From Astragalus membranaceus (lineage: Eukaryota; Streptophyta; Magnoliopsida; Fabales; Fabaceae): a stretch of 64,000 nt of DNA. The notes under the pieces were generated by a model, which saw only the letters and a program-made list of their open reading frames with translations, did no database searches and was not told the origin of the DNA. Positions within the stretch are counted from its first letter, which is position 1. Every line of letters begins with the position of its first letter. This document shows, in pieces, positions 1 to 11,180 of this stretch. Where the stretch lies: NCBI GenBank assembly GCA_039519185.1, contig CM076847.1, positions 27,711,251-27,775,250 on the forward strand, read 5' to 3'. Made by a program: the position numbers and the translations under genes.

Positions 1-126
1 TTTGGACCAAATTCAAATATTTGGTAAAAGCATATAACGATAAAATATTGGAGGGACTAAAATCAAATCCTATCTGATTTTGGTCCTTCTTGCAATTCAT
101 GTTTTTCGTCCTTGCAAATCATCGTT

Positions 127-252
127 TTTTTATAAGCAATGTTAGTGGAGGTGGTGGAATGTTAGTTTCTGGGGTTTGAATCCGGGACCTCCTTCTTGCA
201 CTCTTTTGGTGCACTCCTTCGATATCTCTTAGCTCGCCAACTGAGGTACCCT
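127..252 (-). mobile_element. Probable tRNA-derived SINE
   Basis: Read on the minus strand, this stretch starts with a tRNA-like head: an A-box-like TACCTCAGTTGG at about 237-248 and a B-box-like GGATTCAAACC at 173-183, in the order and spacing expected of an RNA polymerase III internal promoter. It ends in a short A run (T run at 125-130 on the plus strand). It is flanked by a 13-bp direct repeat with one mismatch, GCAAATCATCGTT at 114-126 and GCAAATTATCGTT at 253-265, which fits a target-site duplication. Short length, box order, tail and duplication together support a SINE. I cannot name the family. A tRNA pseudogene is less likely because of the tail and duplication. Confidence 0.55.
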
Positions 253-265
253 GCAAATTATCGTT

Positions 266-2404
266 ATATGACATCCTAGTTTAATCCCTGTAATATGTAA
301 AATATTTGATTTTGGTCCTTCTTGCCACTCATATTGGAGGGAATGTAATCAAATGTTTTACATAGTATTGGAACCAAACTTGATAAAATGTATATTTGCA
401 AGAACGAAAAATTAAATTTTTATTTTTAAGGGACTAAACTCGATAAAACATATATTTTCAGGGACTAAAAATATATTTGAGCCTAAGAGAAACAAATTTC
501 CACAACCATCCATTTACCAAATATATTGATAAGTGCATATACATTACCTAACAAAATAAGCATAAACATGAATATAAATTCTCACTAGCCACTTTAACAA
601 CTTAGAACACTACTAGGAAGAATCTAGAGAGGCTAGCAGAATACAGAAAGTCACTAGAAAATTCAGCCTAAAAATAATACGAAAATTAAAAATAAAAATG
701 GAAAAACTTGGACGTAATCATTATCTAATCAGCCTAATATTGATAACCCACCAACCAACCCATGGATACTTTAGTCATCTGAATTTGGATTTTCCAAAGT
801 GCAGCAGCTGAACATACTTCTTTGTAGGTCTCCTTCCACGTGCTCAAAAAACTCATGATCACATCACTTTGTTTCCTCTTCTTCCTTTTGCGATTCGGCC
901 GCAGCCAAGTGTCTTTTTCTCCAATGCAGTTTCATTCCCCGTCACAGCCCATTAGCATGTGCTTCCGCATGACCAATCCCTCAAATCCAGTTGGCTCTTT
1001 CTTCCTTTCCGTCTTTTTCACTCATGCTCTTTGCACTTTCTCGTCTTTCTGGCTCGCAGTCAATGACGTAAGTTGCATCCTCATTGGCGCATCATGGGTT
1101 GCGGAGAACCCGTGCCTTAAACCTAGCTTGAATCCCTTCCCTCCCTGCACGTTTCTTGCTTCCCCTCTCCCCGAATCTGCCACAAACACACCACGTCTTG
1201 CATACCCAACATGTTCTTCTTATTCAACATGTTTCTTTATCGATAAAAGCAAATTTCTTAATGGGCAAAAGTTTCTTCAGGCGAGATAGATTCAGAGGGA
1301 GTCGCCGGTGAGAAGAGACGAAAGAGAAAGATAGGCAGAGAGGTAATCATGCTGCCTTGAGAAAATCACGTTTCAGAGCAGACGTAGAAAAGCAAAACCT
1401 CCCTCAACTCTGCCGCCCTTATCGACCTCCACACAGCTACAAACGTGACCCACATGCATCTCCTACTCCACTGCCTCCTCAATTACAAGATTTCCTAGCT
1501 TGTCAAGTTCATCCAGTTCCTAAATTTTTGTGCTTTCATTTTTCCCAAATCTTAATTCTTCAATTTTACCCAACCTTATGTCTTTAATTGCTTAAATTTA
1601 TCAAGCCCTTGTTGTTAAGGTATTTAGTGCCGTGCTATATTAGTTGAGATATTTTCAAGTCACATAACTCTTTTTTTTTTCGTTTACTATTGTGAGACAA
1701 ACGACCACAAAGCTGTTGGAACTAAGTGGATCCAGGAATAATGACCCTTAATTAATTTTGAAGATAACAAATATCATAAGAGAACAATTTTGCTCTAACA
1801 TATTTTTCACACTAGTACATGAATGACATAAAAATTAGGGATTTAACGTTAGATGTAGGTAATGTTAGTGTTAAATATAAACCCGGTGACATTTTTGAAA
1901 TTAAAGTGTTAACTTTCATATGAGCCTGTTACACGCAAGACTTTCCCACTAGGTATTTGTAAAACACTCGCCTGGTTTTGTTGCATGAATATATATTTTT
2001 AAAATCTTAATATGCCATGCCGATTCTTGTCAAACGCTTGGAGTGGCTTTTTTAAGAATGATTGCAAAATGTTACAATGCTAAACATTCCATGCCGAGAA
2101 TTTGTTAAACACCAGTGTGGAATGTTTAGCAACACACTTTATGACTCTTATGATTCCACGCTTGTTGTTTATAAAGGACCGACATGGTTTCTTTAAAAAA
2201 GAAGCTATAACGTTACAACACTACACATTTAACGCCAGGTACTTTAAAATGAGCGGCATGGATTATTTTCAAGGTTACTTTTTCTTAAACATTGTATCAT
2301 TTCCCTCGTACTTTCTTTTTGCTCCTGCAACAACACTCTATGTACTCTCTTCATTCTTGCTCTTCACTGTGCTATTTCTTTCACGCCCATCCTACTCAGT
2401 TGCT
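266..2404. other. Non-coding stretch, no gene recognised
   Basis: This region is AT-rich. Its first 220 bases hold pieces of a dispersed repeat of the kind ggactaaaatcaaat / ttttggtcc, which also flanks the SINE. A plus-strand open frame at 840-1289 and one at 1357-1587 show no domain and no convincing splice structure, and the minus strand gives nothing I recognise. Around 1960-2290 there are imperfect repeats containing aacattccatgccg-like words. I see no supported gene, RNA gene or element boundary. Confidence 0.5.
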
Positions 2405-3325
2405 TGTAACATCCCATATTTCGATACTAGTTAACACCCAAAATAAATTAAGTTGTTGGCCGAGGGGAAAATGAAGAATCCAAGGCGAGGGTAAGGCCGG
2501 GGGGAAAATGAAGAATCCAAGACGAGGGTAAGGTCGAGGCAAGCTATAAAGACACCAGGGGCTGGTTAGTTCAATACTTGCCAAAAGAATGGCTATGAGG
2601 GATATTCAGTATGGAAGCATGAAGAGGCATATCAAGAAAACTGAGTCCCTGAGGGAATGATAAAGTACACCGAGGTAAGGTGAAACTCAGTTGGAGGATG
2701 CCTCGGTCATAGAATGACTCAGCTAAGACACCAATGGCCGAAGGCCATGGCCGAGGAAGGTTGTGGCTGAGACGAGGAATGCTTGCTTGGAGCGCGAGTA
2801 TTCAATGCATGTGGACACAACGTTGAAGCGGTTAAGGTCAGCGAATATTAGAACGCCGTGGAAATAGGAGTGAAGCAGTTTGACCCCACTTACCCGTGCA
2901 AGTGAGGTCGTGGAAAATATCTCTGATTTTCTAGGGGTTTGGGCATTAGGAGCCGTTGATCTTGATTAATCCAATGGTGGGAAGTTGTAGGCTCGAATAA
3001 TGGCCAACGAAGGCTCATGTATATATATATATATATATATAGTAGCACTTGTACAGTTCAAAAAACACACATTAATCAATCAATCTACTATTTTTTACGC
3101 AATTTACTTTTATCCTTTACTGTTTTCTTTTTGCTTTCAGTCTTTAGATAATCCAAGTCACACGTCCCTCTCACATAACCTAACACTCTTTGGAGGAGTT
3201 AGGGAACCCATATTCGAGGAACAAATTTTGCTTCCTCGATGCAATTGCTTGAAGAAAAAGAGAAATCACAAGAGTTCAAACCTCTGGCCGATCCCACGGC
3301 TAGGAATAAAGTGTTTGACAACAAC
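2405..3325 (+). repeat. LTR-like region of a decayed Ty3-gypsy element
   Basis: The segment begins with TGTAACATCC and ends in ACAACA shortly before the primer-binding-like site at 3331, so it has the TG...CA form of an LTR. It includes a tandem duplication of about 41 bases at 2459-2540 (units beginning ggccgaggg and ggccggggg) and an AT dinucleotide run at 3019-3042 that could act as a TATA region. The partner LTR is not seen, so the borders are inferred from position only. Confidence 0.4.
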
Positions 3326-3330
3326 AAAAT

Positions 3331-3348
3331 TGGCACGCCCGGTGGGAC
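3331..3348 (+). other. Primer binding site-like sequence
   Basis: TGGCACGCCCGGTGGGAC begins with TGG, the complement of a tRNA CCA end, and lies directly after the LTR-like segment and before gag-like coding sequence. Position and form are those of a retrotransposon minus-strand primer binding site. I cannot name the tRNA from sequence alone. Confidence 0.55.
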
Positions 3349-3404
3349 AGACATAGGTAAACAAACATTTGTCTTTCATTCACCTGGCCTGGATTATCAT
3401 TGGC

Positions 3405-5828
3405 GTATGTATCTACGCTCTGGTCGAAGCCTAAGCCTGGAGCAAAATTTTGCGTCCAAAAAGACCATTACGGCTAAGGCTAAGAATACGGAGCCAACGG
3501 GTACGTCGGGGGGCCGCGTCTCATACGGCTACCATGGAACTTAATGATCAATCGCAACTGATTGATGAAGAACCCGTGGTGATGACCACGTCGTTCATTC
3601 GACATGAGATAGACATGGGAATTCATGATATTATGTACCAAGTCTCCCAACAACAGGCTGACATAGTTACACCTATGGTACACAATGAAGTGCAACTGGC
3701 CAAAGAACAAAAAGACGTGCTACGCAAGCCGTGTGACCAGTCTTGGTTTCTCCGCTAACATCAGCGAGGATAGCCGAGTCCAATGGGGAATATGCAATAG
3801 ATTCCATCATACGCTAACGTTGCAGGACCTTTGCAGGAACCTTCTCATATCCTAATGGGAAGTGTGCACCAGATTCCACCGTTTGCTAGTATGGTAGGAC
3901 CTCAACAGACACCTTCTTCTGGGGTATATCCTAACCCTGTATTTCCTCAGCCTTGTAATTTTGCCAACGCCAACACTGGGGGGTAGTTTATGGCGAATGT
4001 TACTAACACAACTACTCTTCAACATGGACAGGTCCAGATGGCTACGAGATCGATACCGCAGGGATCATCTTATGGATGTCATTCAATGGCTAACCATCAA
4101 ACCTATGCAGGGGGGCAAGCCTTTGGCCCTGAACTAGGGCTCGACAGGTCAGGCGGATACTACCCGAATCAACAGCCATGGGTCCCGAACCCACCTGGCT
4201 CGGTTAGTCTGCCACCTAGTCAGCCTTATCCTGAAGCATTTGTGCCAATTCCGGTGGGTTCACATCCATACTCGCAGATTGATGGGAACTCTGTCGAGCA
4301 GTCATGGAGTCAAATTCCACCTTGCCAGAGTGCTCAAACAACTGTTCAAGGAACTTGCCTTGCCAACCCCGATCAAGCGATGCCTGGAAGCCATGGGCTA
4401 ATAGCTCACCTCAAGTACCCCTCCAATCGGGATTGCAAGGTCCCCCAAAAACACTGTGGCGACCAACTGTTCCAACCGAGATGAGGCCCTCGGGGTCCCA
4501 ACGCTTGGACCCGAATCTCATAGCTGACACCATCAAGAAGTTCTTCTGTATGCAGTTGAAACCACTCGATAGGCCTTTGTACATGAAGTCTTACCCCGAG
4601 TGGGGTGGACAGATTGGTGCCTCTGCCTATAGGATTTTAAACGCTTGATTTTGCCACATTTTTCAGAGATGATGGCAAGTCTACTATGAAACACGTAGGC
4701 CGATTCCTTTTGTCATTGAAAGAGACCGCGTTTACTTGGTACACTTCCCTCACGCCTAATTCTATTCAAACCTGGGTAGACATGGAGAGGTGCTTCCATG
4801 ACAGATTCTACTGGCTACAGCCCGAGGTTACCGTTGAAGATCTTATGAACTTACGGTAGAAGGTGGACGAGTCGGTAGTGGAGTTCATTGAAAGATTCAG
4901 AACAAAACCCAAAAAGTGCTCAGTTCAGTTCCCTGAGTCTTAGCTGACTTCCATGGCCATCTTTGGAATGCACCCATTGTTGAAGGAAAAGCTTGTAGGA
5001 CAAGCTTGCTCTGACCTCAGTAACCTAGCATCTAGAGCTGTTCAGATAGAACAGTTTATTCAAGACAAAGAGAAAAAGAGAGCTGCTAGAGGTTGAGTGC
5101 CCCACTTGGTAGCGGTAGTCGATGCCGAGGATGACTCTGACTATGATGATTCAGCTGATCCCATGGTAGACATCTTGGCAGCCGAGATAGTTAAAGGAAA
5201 TAGCTACTCGTGTCCATCGCTAAAGCCTCCCAAAGGTAAAGAGAAGGATGAGTCGTAGAATAAGACCGAGTACTCCTTCGATATATCTAAGGTTGATCAG
5301 ATTTTTGACTACCTACCCACTCAAGGACAAGCAGATTCAGCTACTTGATGGCCATCAAATACCCCCTCCTGAGGAATTGAAAGGGAAAAAGTATTTCAAG
5401 TTGCATAACTCCTATAATCATTCCACTTCCAATTGCATCGTATTCCGAAGGGCTATACAAAAGGCAATCAAAGAAGGGAGGTTCAAGTTGGCCGATAAGG
5501 GCGTAGCTGAAATGACTGTTGATACTGAGCCTTTTCCCACAATGTGCATTAATTTGGTATCCTTCTCAGGAGCCGATAAGGGAAAGGGCAAGAAGAAGTA
5601 TGTGTGGGTACCCAAGCGAGAAGGTCCCCTAGAGAGGACGCTATCGGCCTTTGACCGATTGGAAACTCTTGCCGAGGGGTCTATCGTGGAGGATCGTACG
5701 ACTTACCTACAACGCAAGTTGGAAGTGGGAGAGCCAAGCGAGCTGAGGAAGTCCCATAAGAATCTGCCTAAGCCTGGAAGACTCACCCAGGAGTTAAGAG
5801 AGCTCCACTTATCTAAGTTAAACCCTGA
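3405..5828 (+). pseudogene. Degenerate Ty3-gypsy gag region, 5' part
   Basis: Broken plus-strand frames encode a retrotransposon Gag. A proline/glutamine-rich N-terminal region lies at 3990-4484. At 4530-5090 comes a Retrotrans_gag-like core, with the recognisable order PLYMKSYPEW, then a TWYTSL-like stretch and an EFIERFR-like stretch, but interrupted by stop codons. At 5248-5828 is the C-terminal part, with KYFKLHNSYNHSTSNC, a worn form of the plant Tat-type zinc-knuckle region in which the first cysteine has become phenylalanine. The frame breaks off where CACTA element 1 inserted and resumes at 9702. Several stops and frameshifts make this a fossil. Confidence 0.75.
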
Positions 5829-5848
5829 CACTACAAAAAACGGATAAA

Positions 5849-6000
5849 ATAGCGGGGGTTTTATTGCGGAGGTTTTAAAAACCCCCTCAGTTTAACAATA
5901 AAAAAGGAACTCCTCGGTCAACAAGTTAAAAATGTTGTTTCAATTTACGGAGGTTTAAAAAACCCCCGCTGAGTGTCACGAAAAACCCCTCTAAATGTAA
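5849..6000. repeat. Subterminal repeats of CACTA element 1, left side
   Basis: Copies of gcgggggtt, gcggaggtt and aaaaaccccc occur in both orientations here. A matching cluster lies at 9475-9660. In CACTA elements such subterminal repeats bind the TNPA-type protein. That role is known for the family and inferred here. Confidence 0.6.
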
Positions 6001-6029
6001 AATAAAAAAACAAAAAAAAACCTTCTAAA

Positions 6030-6860
6030 CCCGTTTCCCTCTCTTCTGTTTCAGGTTCCCTCTTCTCACTTTCACTCTCTTCCCTATCCCTCGCGAAACC
6101 TAATTTCGCTGCTTCAGGTTCCCTCTTCTATTTCCTTCTCACAATTCACTGCTTCAGGTTCCCTCTCGCAACTCAGGAAATTAAAATTGAGCACACCGTT
6201 CGAAGGAAATAAGAACGCAAACACAGAACCCTCCCTCGCGAACCCCAGATTCTCCCTCTCGCAACTCACTCACAAACCCTCCCTCTCGAAACCCAGATTC
6301 TCCCTCTCGCAACTCAGTCACAAAACCTCCCTCGCAACTCAGTCACAAACCCCCTTACCAGAAACCCCCATTTCGTATGTTATTGTGTGTCTTTGGCAAC
6401 GGAAAGGAACTTCGAATCTTGCACAACCTCCATTCGCAACAACCACCGCTCTACGCTCTACGACCATCGCTCTGTGAACCTGTTCGTCGCACCACCTGTC
6501 TCTCACCATCAGCATCTGTCTCACTTGCTCTCTGATAGGGTTATGGTAAGGTTTCTATCTGATTCCTTTCCTTCGTTTGATTTTGCTCTTATTCCTATAT
6601 CTGATTCCTTTCCTTCATTTGATTTTGCTGAAACCCATTCACTGAACTTCAACTCATCGCTGAAATCGCTGAAACCTCATCGCTGAAACCCCATCGCTGA
6701 AACCCATCGCTGAAATCACCAACCCTCCAAGGAACCCTCTTCACAGAACTTCAACTCTCAGAACCCTCTTCGCTGACCCCTATTCGCGACAAACCATTTC
6801 ACTCGTGAAACCCTTTCACTGGCAAAACCCTTTCACTTGCTGAAGCCCTTTGCAAGTTCG
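6030..6860 (+). repeat. Low-complexity tandem region inside CACTA element 1
   Basis: Short words such as ccctctcgcaactca, gattcctttccttc and aaacccatcgctgaa recur many times, giving serine/proline-rich chance frames on both strands. I see no domain. It may be expanded 5' leader sequence carried along with the captured gene at 7159. Confidence 0.5.
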
Positions 6861-7158
6861 ATTCACTCGCGAAACCTTTTCAATCATTGACAGCATCTCC
6901 TCCATCTCGTTGAAGCTCTGTTCTTCTCCCTCAGTTGCTTTCGTTGTTCTGTTTCTAGAAGGAGGAAGGAAAGGATTCTGGTCTATTGAGGAAAGCGTTA
7001 TGTTCTTCTCCCTCAATCCTTTCTTCCATTTCTATAAGTGTGGTAAGCAATCCTTTCTATTTCTGTGCTTTATTATGAGTGCTAAATAGCAACTTCATTA
7101 TTTAAAATGTAGTAATGTACTACCAGTTTAATCATTTCTTTCCGATATGTTTGCATAG

Positions 7159-7769
7159 GTTGTTGTTACTCAACTCTACTCAAAAACAGTGACAACTGTG
7201 TTGAAGGAGCAATGCATCATGATTGCCCCATTTGTTTTGAGGTAATATTTTTCAACTTTCATGATTTACAGCCATTTATATAAAAGGTTAGTAATTCATT
7301 TTTTATTTAAAGAGTTTCTTGTTTTACTTTTCTATAATATATAAAACCCCTATAGGCTATAAGTTGATAAAGTTTTCATATGCTAGGAGTTAATTGAAAT
7401 TGAGTCTTACATATCACTATGACTGCTTTTTAATTTGATGGAGGCTGATTCAAGCATACAAAATTGATGATTACAGTTTTTGTTTGAAACAAGAAATGAT
7501 GTCGCTGTTATGCTGTGTGGACATAGCATCCATAGGAGCTGTCTGAATGAAAGGGAAGAACATTTCAAGTGAGTGCTCAAAGAGCTCATAATAGTCTCTT
7601 TACTTCTCCATCTCTTTCTGGAAATTGTCCTGATTATTGTATTTGGTTGTACATCAGGTATGCATGCCCTCTCTGCTCGAAGTCAATCGTTGATATGTCA
7701 GAGGCTTGGGAGAAACTTGACATTGAGGTTGCTGCTACACCAATGCCTGAGCCATATCAAAATAAAATG
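7159..7769 (+). pseudogene. Captured CHY/RING E3 ubiquitin ligase fragment (RZFP34/CHYR1-like)
   Basis: Three exons with their introns are recognisable. Exon 1 (7159-7241) encodes CCYSTLLKNSDNCVEGAM followed by HHDCPICFE and ends at a GT donor. Exon 2 (7477-7568) encodes FLFETRNDVAVMLCGHSIH and the following RSC. Exon 3 (7658-7769) encodes YACPLCSKSIVDMSEAWEKL and ends TPMPEPYQNKM. Together they contain a complete C3H2C3 RING finger with all eight metal ligands, in the form used by plant CHY-and-CTCHY zinc-finger RING proteins, which pass ubiquitin from an E2 to a substrate. The N-terminal CHY domain and the C-terminal zinc ribbon are missing, so this is a captured internal piece, not a functional gene. 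Phases join correctly across both introns. The retained introns show that capture was of genomic DNA, not of a retrotranscript. Confidence 0.88.
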
Positions 7770-7854
7770 GTCAGTTGCTGCCTTTTTGTCTATCTGATGC
7801 TCCTTGGTTGGTTTGTGCACACATAAGCAATTTTATTATATGTTCACTATTAAG

Positions 7855-8010
7855 GGTGGAAATGCAGTGTCAGTGATTGAAGCTACAGATAATTTTACTG
7901 AACCAAAATATGATCAGAGAGGAGAAGATAACAACAACATGCTTTCTTCTGTTGCAATAAGCATTCCTACTAGAGACCCTACAAATGTTAACCAAGAAGC
8001 AAGGACTTAA
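7855..8010 (+). other. Unidentified short frame inside CACTA element 1
   Basis: An open frame of about 50 residues (starting GGNAVSVIEATDNFTEPK) ends at a TAA at 8008-8010. It follows the RING fragment but does not match the expected continuation of that protein. It may be another captured exon or chance sequence. Confidence 0.25.
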
Positions 8011-8489
8011 TCATAATATTGGAATATTAGTAGGAAATTCCAACTAATCCATATAGAAAAGGGAATCATAATGTTTCTCTATCTGTTTTTGTTTCATGCT
8101 TGTTTGTTGGTATAGAATATGTGGAATTTCTTTCTTTGCATTTTAAATTTTTAATATTATTTTGGCACAATTGCTGAAGCCTGATTCAGACTCCACTCCT
8201 GGGAGTGGTTTGAGCTTTCTCATGTGATGTGTGTCAAATTACTTAGCATTGTTGAGAATCTCGCACCAAGTAAGTTTCATTCTATTATTGATAGTATTTA
8301 ATAATTCTAAATTTAAGTGGATGCATCATTCTTAGTTCTGATAGCAGAGTGTTTGTATTAGTAGTCACAGTCGTGCTTTATTGCATTAATTATTGTTAAT
8401 CATGATGTTGTTGGTAATTGAAACTAAATCTCTGTATTTTCTGGTGATGCTTTGTGTATATAGTTAATTGTAAGAATGTGGCTTTTAGT

Positions 8490-8699
8490 TTGTTTTCTCA
8501 CTCTAAGCATTCTCTTTTATTAACACTTCCTAATACATTGATTCTAGGAATTCCAGTTATAAAAGCTATGTATAAGGATGAAGCAGTTGTTCTCCTAGCA
8601 CAGATTATTTTGTTGCAGAGCATGATCTGGTACAGTTTACTCTTGTTTCTTTATGATTTTGATGCTGCTAAAACAAGGCATGTTGCAGCACCATCATAA
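8490..8699 (+). pseudogene. Captured PIN-type auxin efflux carrier fragment
   Basis: The frame encodes LTLPNTLILGIPVIKAMY, then KDEAVVLLAQIILLQSMIWY, then SLLLFLYDFDAAK. The NTLxxGIP motif followed by an AQIxxLQSxIWY transmembrane helix and the LLLFLY...AA end is the N-terminal membrane domain of PIN auxin carriers, around the fourth and fifth helices. Only this roughly one-exon piece remains and it runs into a stop at 8697-8699, so it cannot make a transporter. It lies inside CACTA element 1 downstream of the RING fragment, so the element has picked up pieces of at least two unrelated genes. Which PIN subclass it came from cannot be told from this length. Confidence 0.72.
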
Positions 8700-8819
8700 G
8701 ACACAGGTACTTATATTATATATATATCTCTTTCATAGCCTTTTTACAATAAATCTTTCCCTTTTTGGTTACAGGGATTTGTAGTAAGTATCATGATTGA
8801 TATGGATACTGAATATGGT

Positions 8820-9120
8820 GATCTTTGAATCGCAGTTGATTAGGAAAAAGATGGTTAAAAGTGCTAAGGAAAGCATAAGGCAGGAAGGTAGCAGTTCTGA
8901 GATAGATGGGAAGATGCAAGCAATGTTTATTGAAATGGATAACAATCCGGATGAACTATCAGTGGTCAAGGAACTAGAGGATTTGAAGGTGTTTGTCTTG
9001 AATGGTGAAGAAAAAGAAGACAACAATAAGAGCACATTTGATCCTGAGAAACACATAGATACATATTTGCCTGTCAGGGTAAAAAAGCAAAGAGTACTGA
9101 GCAGTAGCAGCAGGGGTTAA
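8820..9120 (+). other. Unidentified acidic/basic frame inside CACTA element 1
   Basis: An open frame (ATG at 8797, clearest from 8833) encodes about 95 charged residues, including QEGSSSEIDGKMQ and FDPEKHIDTYLPVRVKKQRV, ending at a TAA at 9118-9120. An acceptor-like cag at about 8835 could start an exon. I do not recognise a domain. It may be the last exon of another captured gene, since the base composition is protein-like and it is followed by an AT-rich trailer. Confidence 0.35.
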
Positions 9121-9474
9121 TGTTTTCTTTGAATCTTTGAGTATAAGATTGTTTTAAGATATTTTAGATTTTGAGTTGTGTTTTACATTGAATATTTGAA
9201 CTACAAATGTTTCATTAGACAATGAAACTCCATATGTATGAAATACATTTATGTATTATATTTTAAATAAAGTTTTTAAGTACTTCGATTAAATTATCTT
9301 GGTTACAATGTTAATGAAGTTGAGTACTTTGATTAAATTTATTGAATTTTAATATTATATATAACACATGGGTGCTAGTAATATAAGCTATTAATGAGGT
9401 GAAGGGAAGACATACTCGATTACAAATAATAAGAGTATTTAAATTTTATATAGAACATTTAGAGTAGGTTTATA

Positions 9475-9660
9475 ACCCCCTAAAAAAAATCCACTAATTG
9501 TGGGGGTTAAAAACCCCCGCAGTAAAACCCCTGCTAAAAGACAAGATACCAGCGTTTTCAAAAAAAACCCCCGTAGTTAGATTGCGGCACTTAAAACTCC
9601 GGCGTTTTTTAAAACCCCCGCTGATTACGCCGCGGGGGTTAAAAACCCCCCGCTAGTCGA
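9475..9660. repeat. Subterminal repeats of CACTA element 1, right side
   Basis: Dense inverted and direct copies of gggggttaaaaacccccg-type words mirror the cluster at 5849-6000. Confidence 0.6.
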
Positions 9661-9698
9661 CAAAAAAACTGCCGCAATCTATACTGTTTTTTGTAGTG

Positions 9699-9909
9699 TG
9701 AGAGGCAAAAGCCCCAATCAAAAGGGAAAACGCCAGGGCTTGAACACGTCTCGCCTGGACGGCACGGTCGGTCTGCCGATGAGAGCATCGGGCGGACTGC
9801 CTTGCTGGTCCCCGGTGGGGAGTCTGTCCCAAAAAGAGAGAAGAGGGTGGCAAGAGTTACAATAGAGCAGAGAAGAGGGTGGCGAGAGTTACAATACAGT
9901 GATGAGTGA
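9699..9909 (+). pseudogene. Degenerate Ty3-gypsy coding region, continuation after CACTA element 1
   Basis: After one copy of the tga duplication is removed, the frame from 5828 continues here without a stop to about 9903 (includes RQKPQSKGKTPGL). It ends where a minus-strand Ogre-like LTR begins at 9910, so the rest of pol is absent from the window. Confidence 0.6.
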
Positions 9910-10757
9910 TGTTGCACCCGAAAAATCCGGAGGATCTATCGTGTTTAATGAAGTCGCCACCAATATTTAGTTATAAGGGAAAACATTGAAAATCCCATTG
10001 AAAACGAAAATGGTCTTGAAAACCAGATTTTGAGTTCGGGAGTCGATTATGTGTGGGGAAGGTATTAGCACCCCACAACAATCTTTCGAAAAAGCTTACC
10101 TCTAATTAGTTTTGCAAAAACATATTAAACTTCAAAAATATTTATTTCCCTTTTTTTTGACGAAGTATTTATTTCCCTTTTATTATGACAAGAATTTAAA
10201 AAAAAAAAGACTAAATACAATTTATTTATTTTTGCATTTTTATTGAGAGCTAACAAAGAAGCCTTTTGGAAAAGACTAAAAATGATTTTTTTTATTATTT
10301 CACTTGATAGAGGTGGGCTCCCCTCTGCTCCTACGTATCTCCGGGTAGAGAATCAAAGGCTACATAGTTCTGGATAGAAAAAGTTTATGTATTGATAATT
10401 TTTAATTAATGTTTTATATTATTTTCATAGGGGTTCTAGAACTCCTAAGCTGTCCAGCTCATTAGCTCTAAAATACAGGTTAATCCGACTGTACAGTCGA
10501 CTTAATTCTCTATCATTATTTGATAAGTTTGTGTTTTTTTAGTAGCAACTCTTGAGGCTTCTGAGTTGTACGACTCATACATCTCAAAAATATAATCAAC
10601 TCGGTTGTACAAATGACTTAATTCGTAATCATTTTCAAAGAGATCGACTTATTGTGGTGTGCTAATCACTTGTGTAAATGTGTTGGTTTTGAGTATGAAA
10701 AGTTAAAATGTGAGCTAATTTAGAAATGAAGTGCGAAGGAAAAAGAAAAGAGTGTTA
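9910..10757 (-). repeat. Partial LTR of a third Ogre/Tat-type element
   Basis: The left end, tgttgcacccgaaaaatcc, is the reverse complement of the LTR end found in the two Ogre elements of this window (ggatttttcgg...gcaaca). Further in, the same conserved blocks occur in reverse: gtcgccaccaatatt, ggtattagcacc with gggagtcgat, and ctacgtatctccgggtagag. These match the LTR tails at 37550-37990 and 60600-60969. The body is otherwise diverged, so this is a separate family member. The element is cut by CACTA element 2 at 10761 and I do not see its continuation clearly beyond 16083. Palindrome-centred units lie at about 10432-10615. Confidence 0.72.
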
Positions 10758-10784
10758 GTACACAGCTAGAAAAACAAAAATTAG

Positions 10785-11180
10785 TGACGCCAAAATTTCG
10801 TCGCTAAACAATGAAAATTCGTCACTAAACCTTTTAGCGACGAAAGTTGTGACGAAACCAGATCCGTAGCGAAATATGGCGTCACTAAATCATTTGTGAG
10901 GAATAATAAATTTCGTCGCTATTAGCGAGGAATAAATCCCTCACAAAATCCTAAAATTTCGTCGCCAAACAACAACACCAAATCAGATAAAAAAGACGCT
11001 TTTCGTCGCTAATAGTGAGGAACAAATTTCGTCGCTAATTGTGAGGAACAGTTTTCATCGCTAATTGTGAGGAAATGTTTTCGTCGCTAATAGTGAGGAA
11101 CATATTTCGTCGCTAATTGTGAGGAACAATTTTCGTCACTAATAGTGAGGGAAATTATTCCTCCCAGTTAGTGACGAATT
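10785..11180. repeat. Subterminal repeats of CACTA element 2, left side
   Basis: More than a dozen copies of tttcgtcgcta or cgtcactaa alternate with tgtgaggaa or agtgaggaa. The matching cluster at the other end is at about 15755-16060. This pattern is typical of binding sites for the CACTA accessory protein. Confidence 0.75.

Larger units (their letters stand above)
5829..9698 (+). mobile_element. CACTA element 1, gene-capturing and non-autonomous
   Basis: The ends are CACTACAAAAAAC at 5829 and its inverted copy finishing in GTTTTTTGTAGTG at 9698, the terminal signature of CACTA (En/Spm) transposons. They are flanked by the 3-bp duplication tga (5826-5828 and 9699-9701). Removing the element and one tga restores an open frame through the surrounding gag region, which confirms both borders. 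Subterminal regions are rich in gcgggggtt / aacccccgc words in both orientations, as expected for transposase-binding repeats. No transposase is present. The interior instead holds intron-containing pieces of cellular genes (7159-7769 and about 8490-8699) and unidentified frames, so it fits a Pack-CACTA. Length is 3870 bp. Confidence 0.92.

Noticed and set aside
840..1289. 149-residue plus-strand open frame
   Set aside because: No domain, no exon structure and no element context. Composition looks like chance.
7159..8699. Functional RING ligase or auxin carrier gene
   Set aside because: Both are fragments missing most of the protein and are enclosed by CACTA termini.
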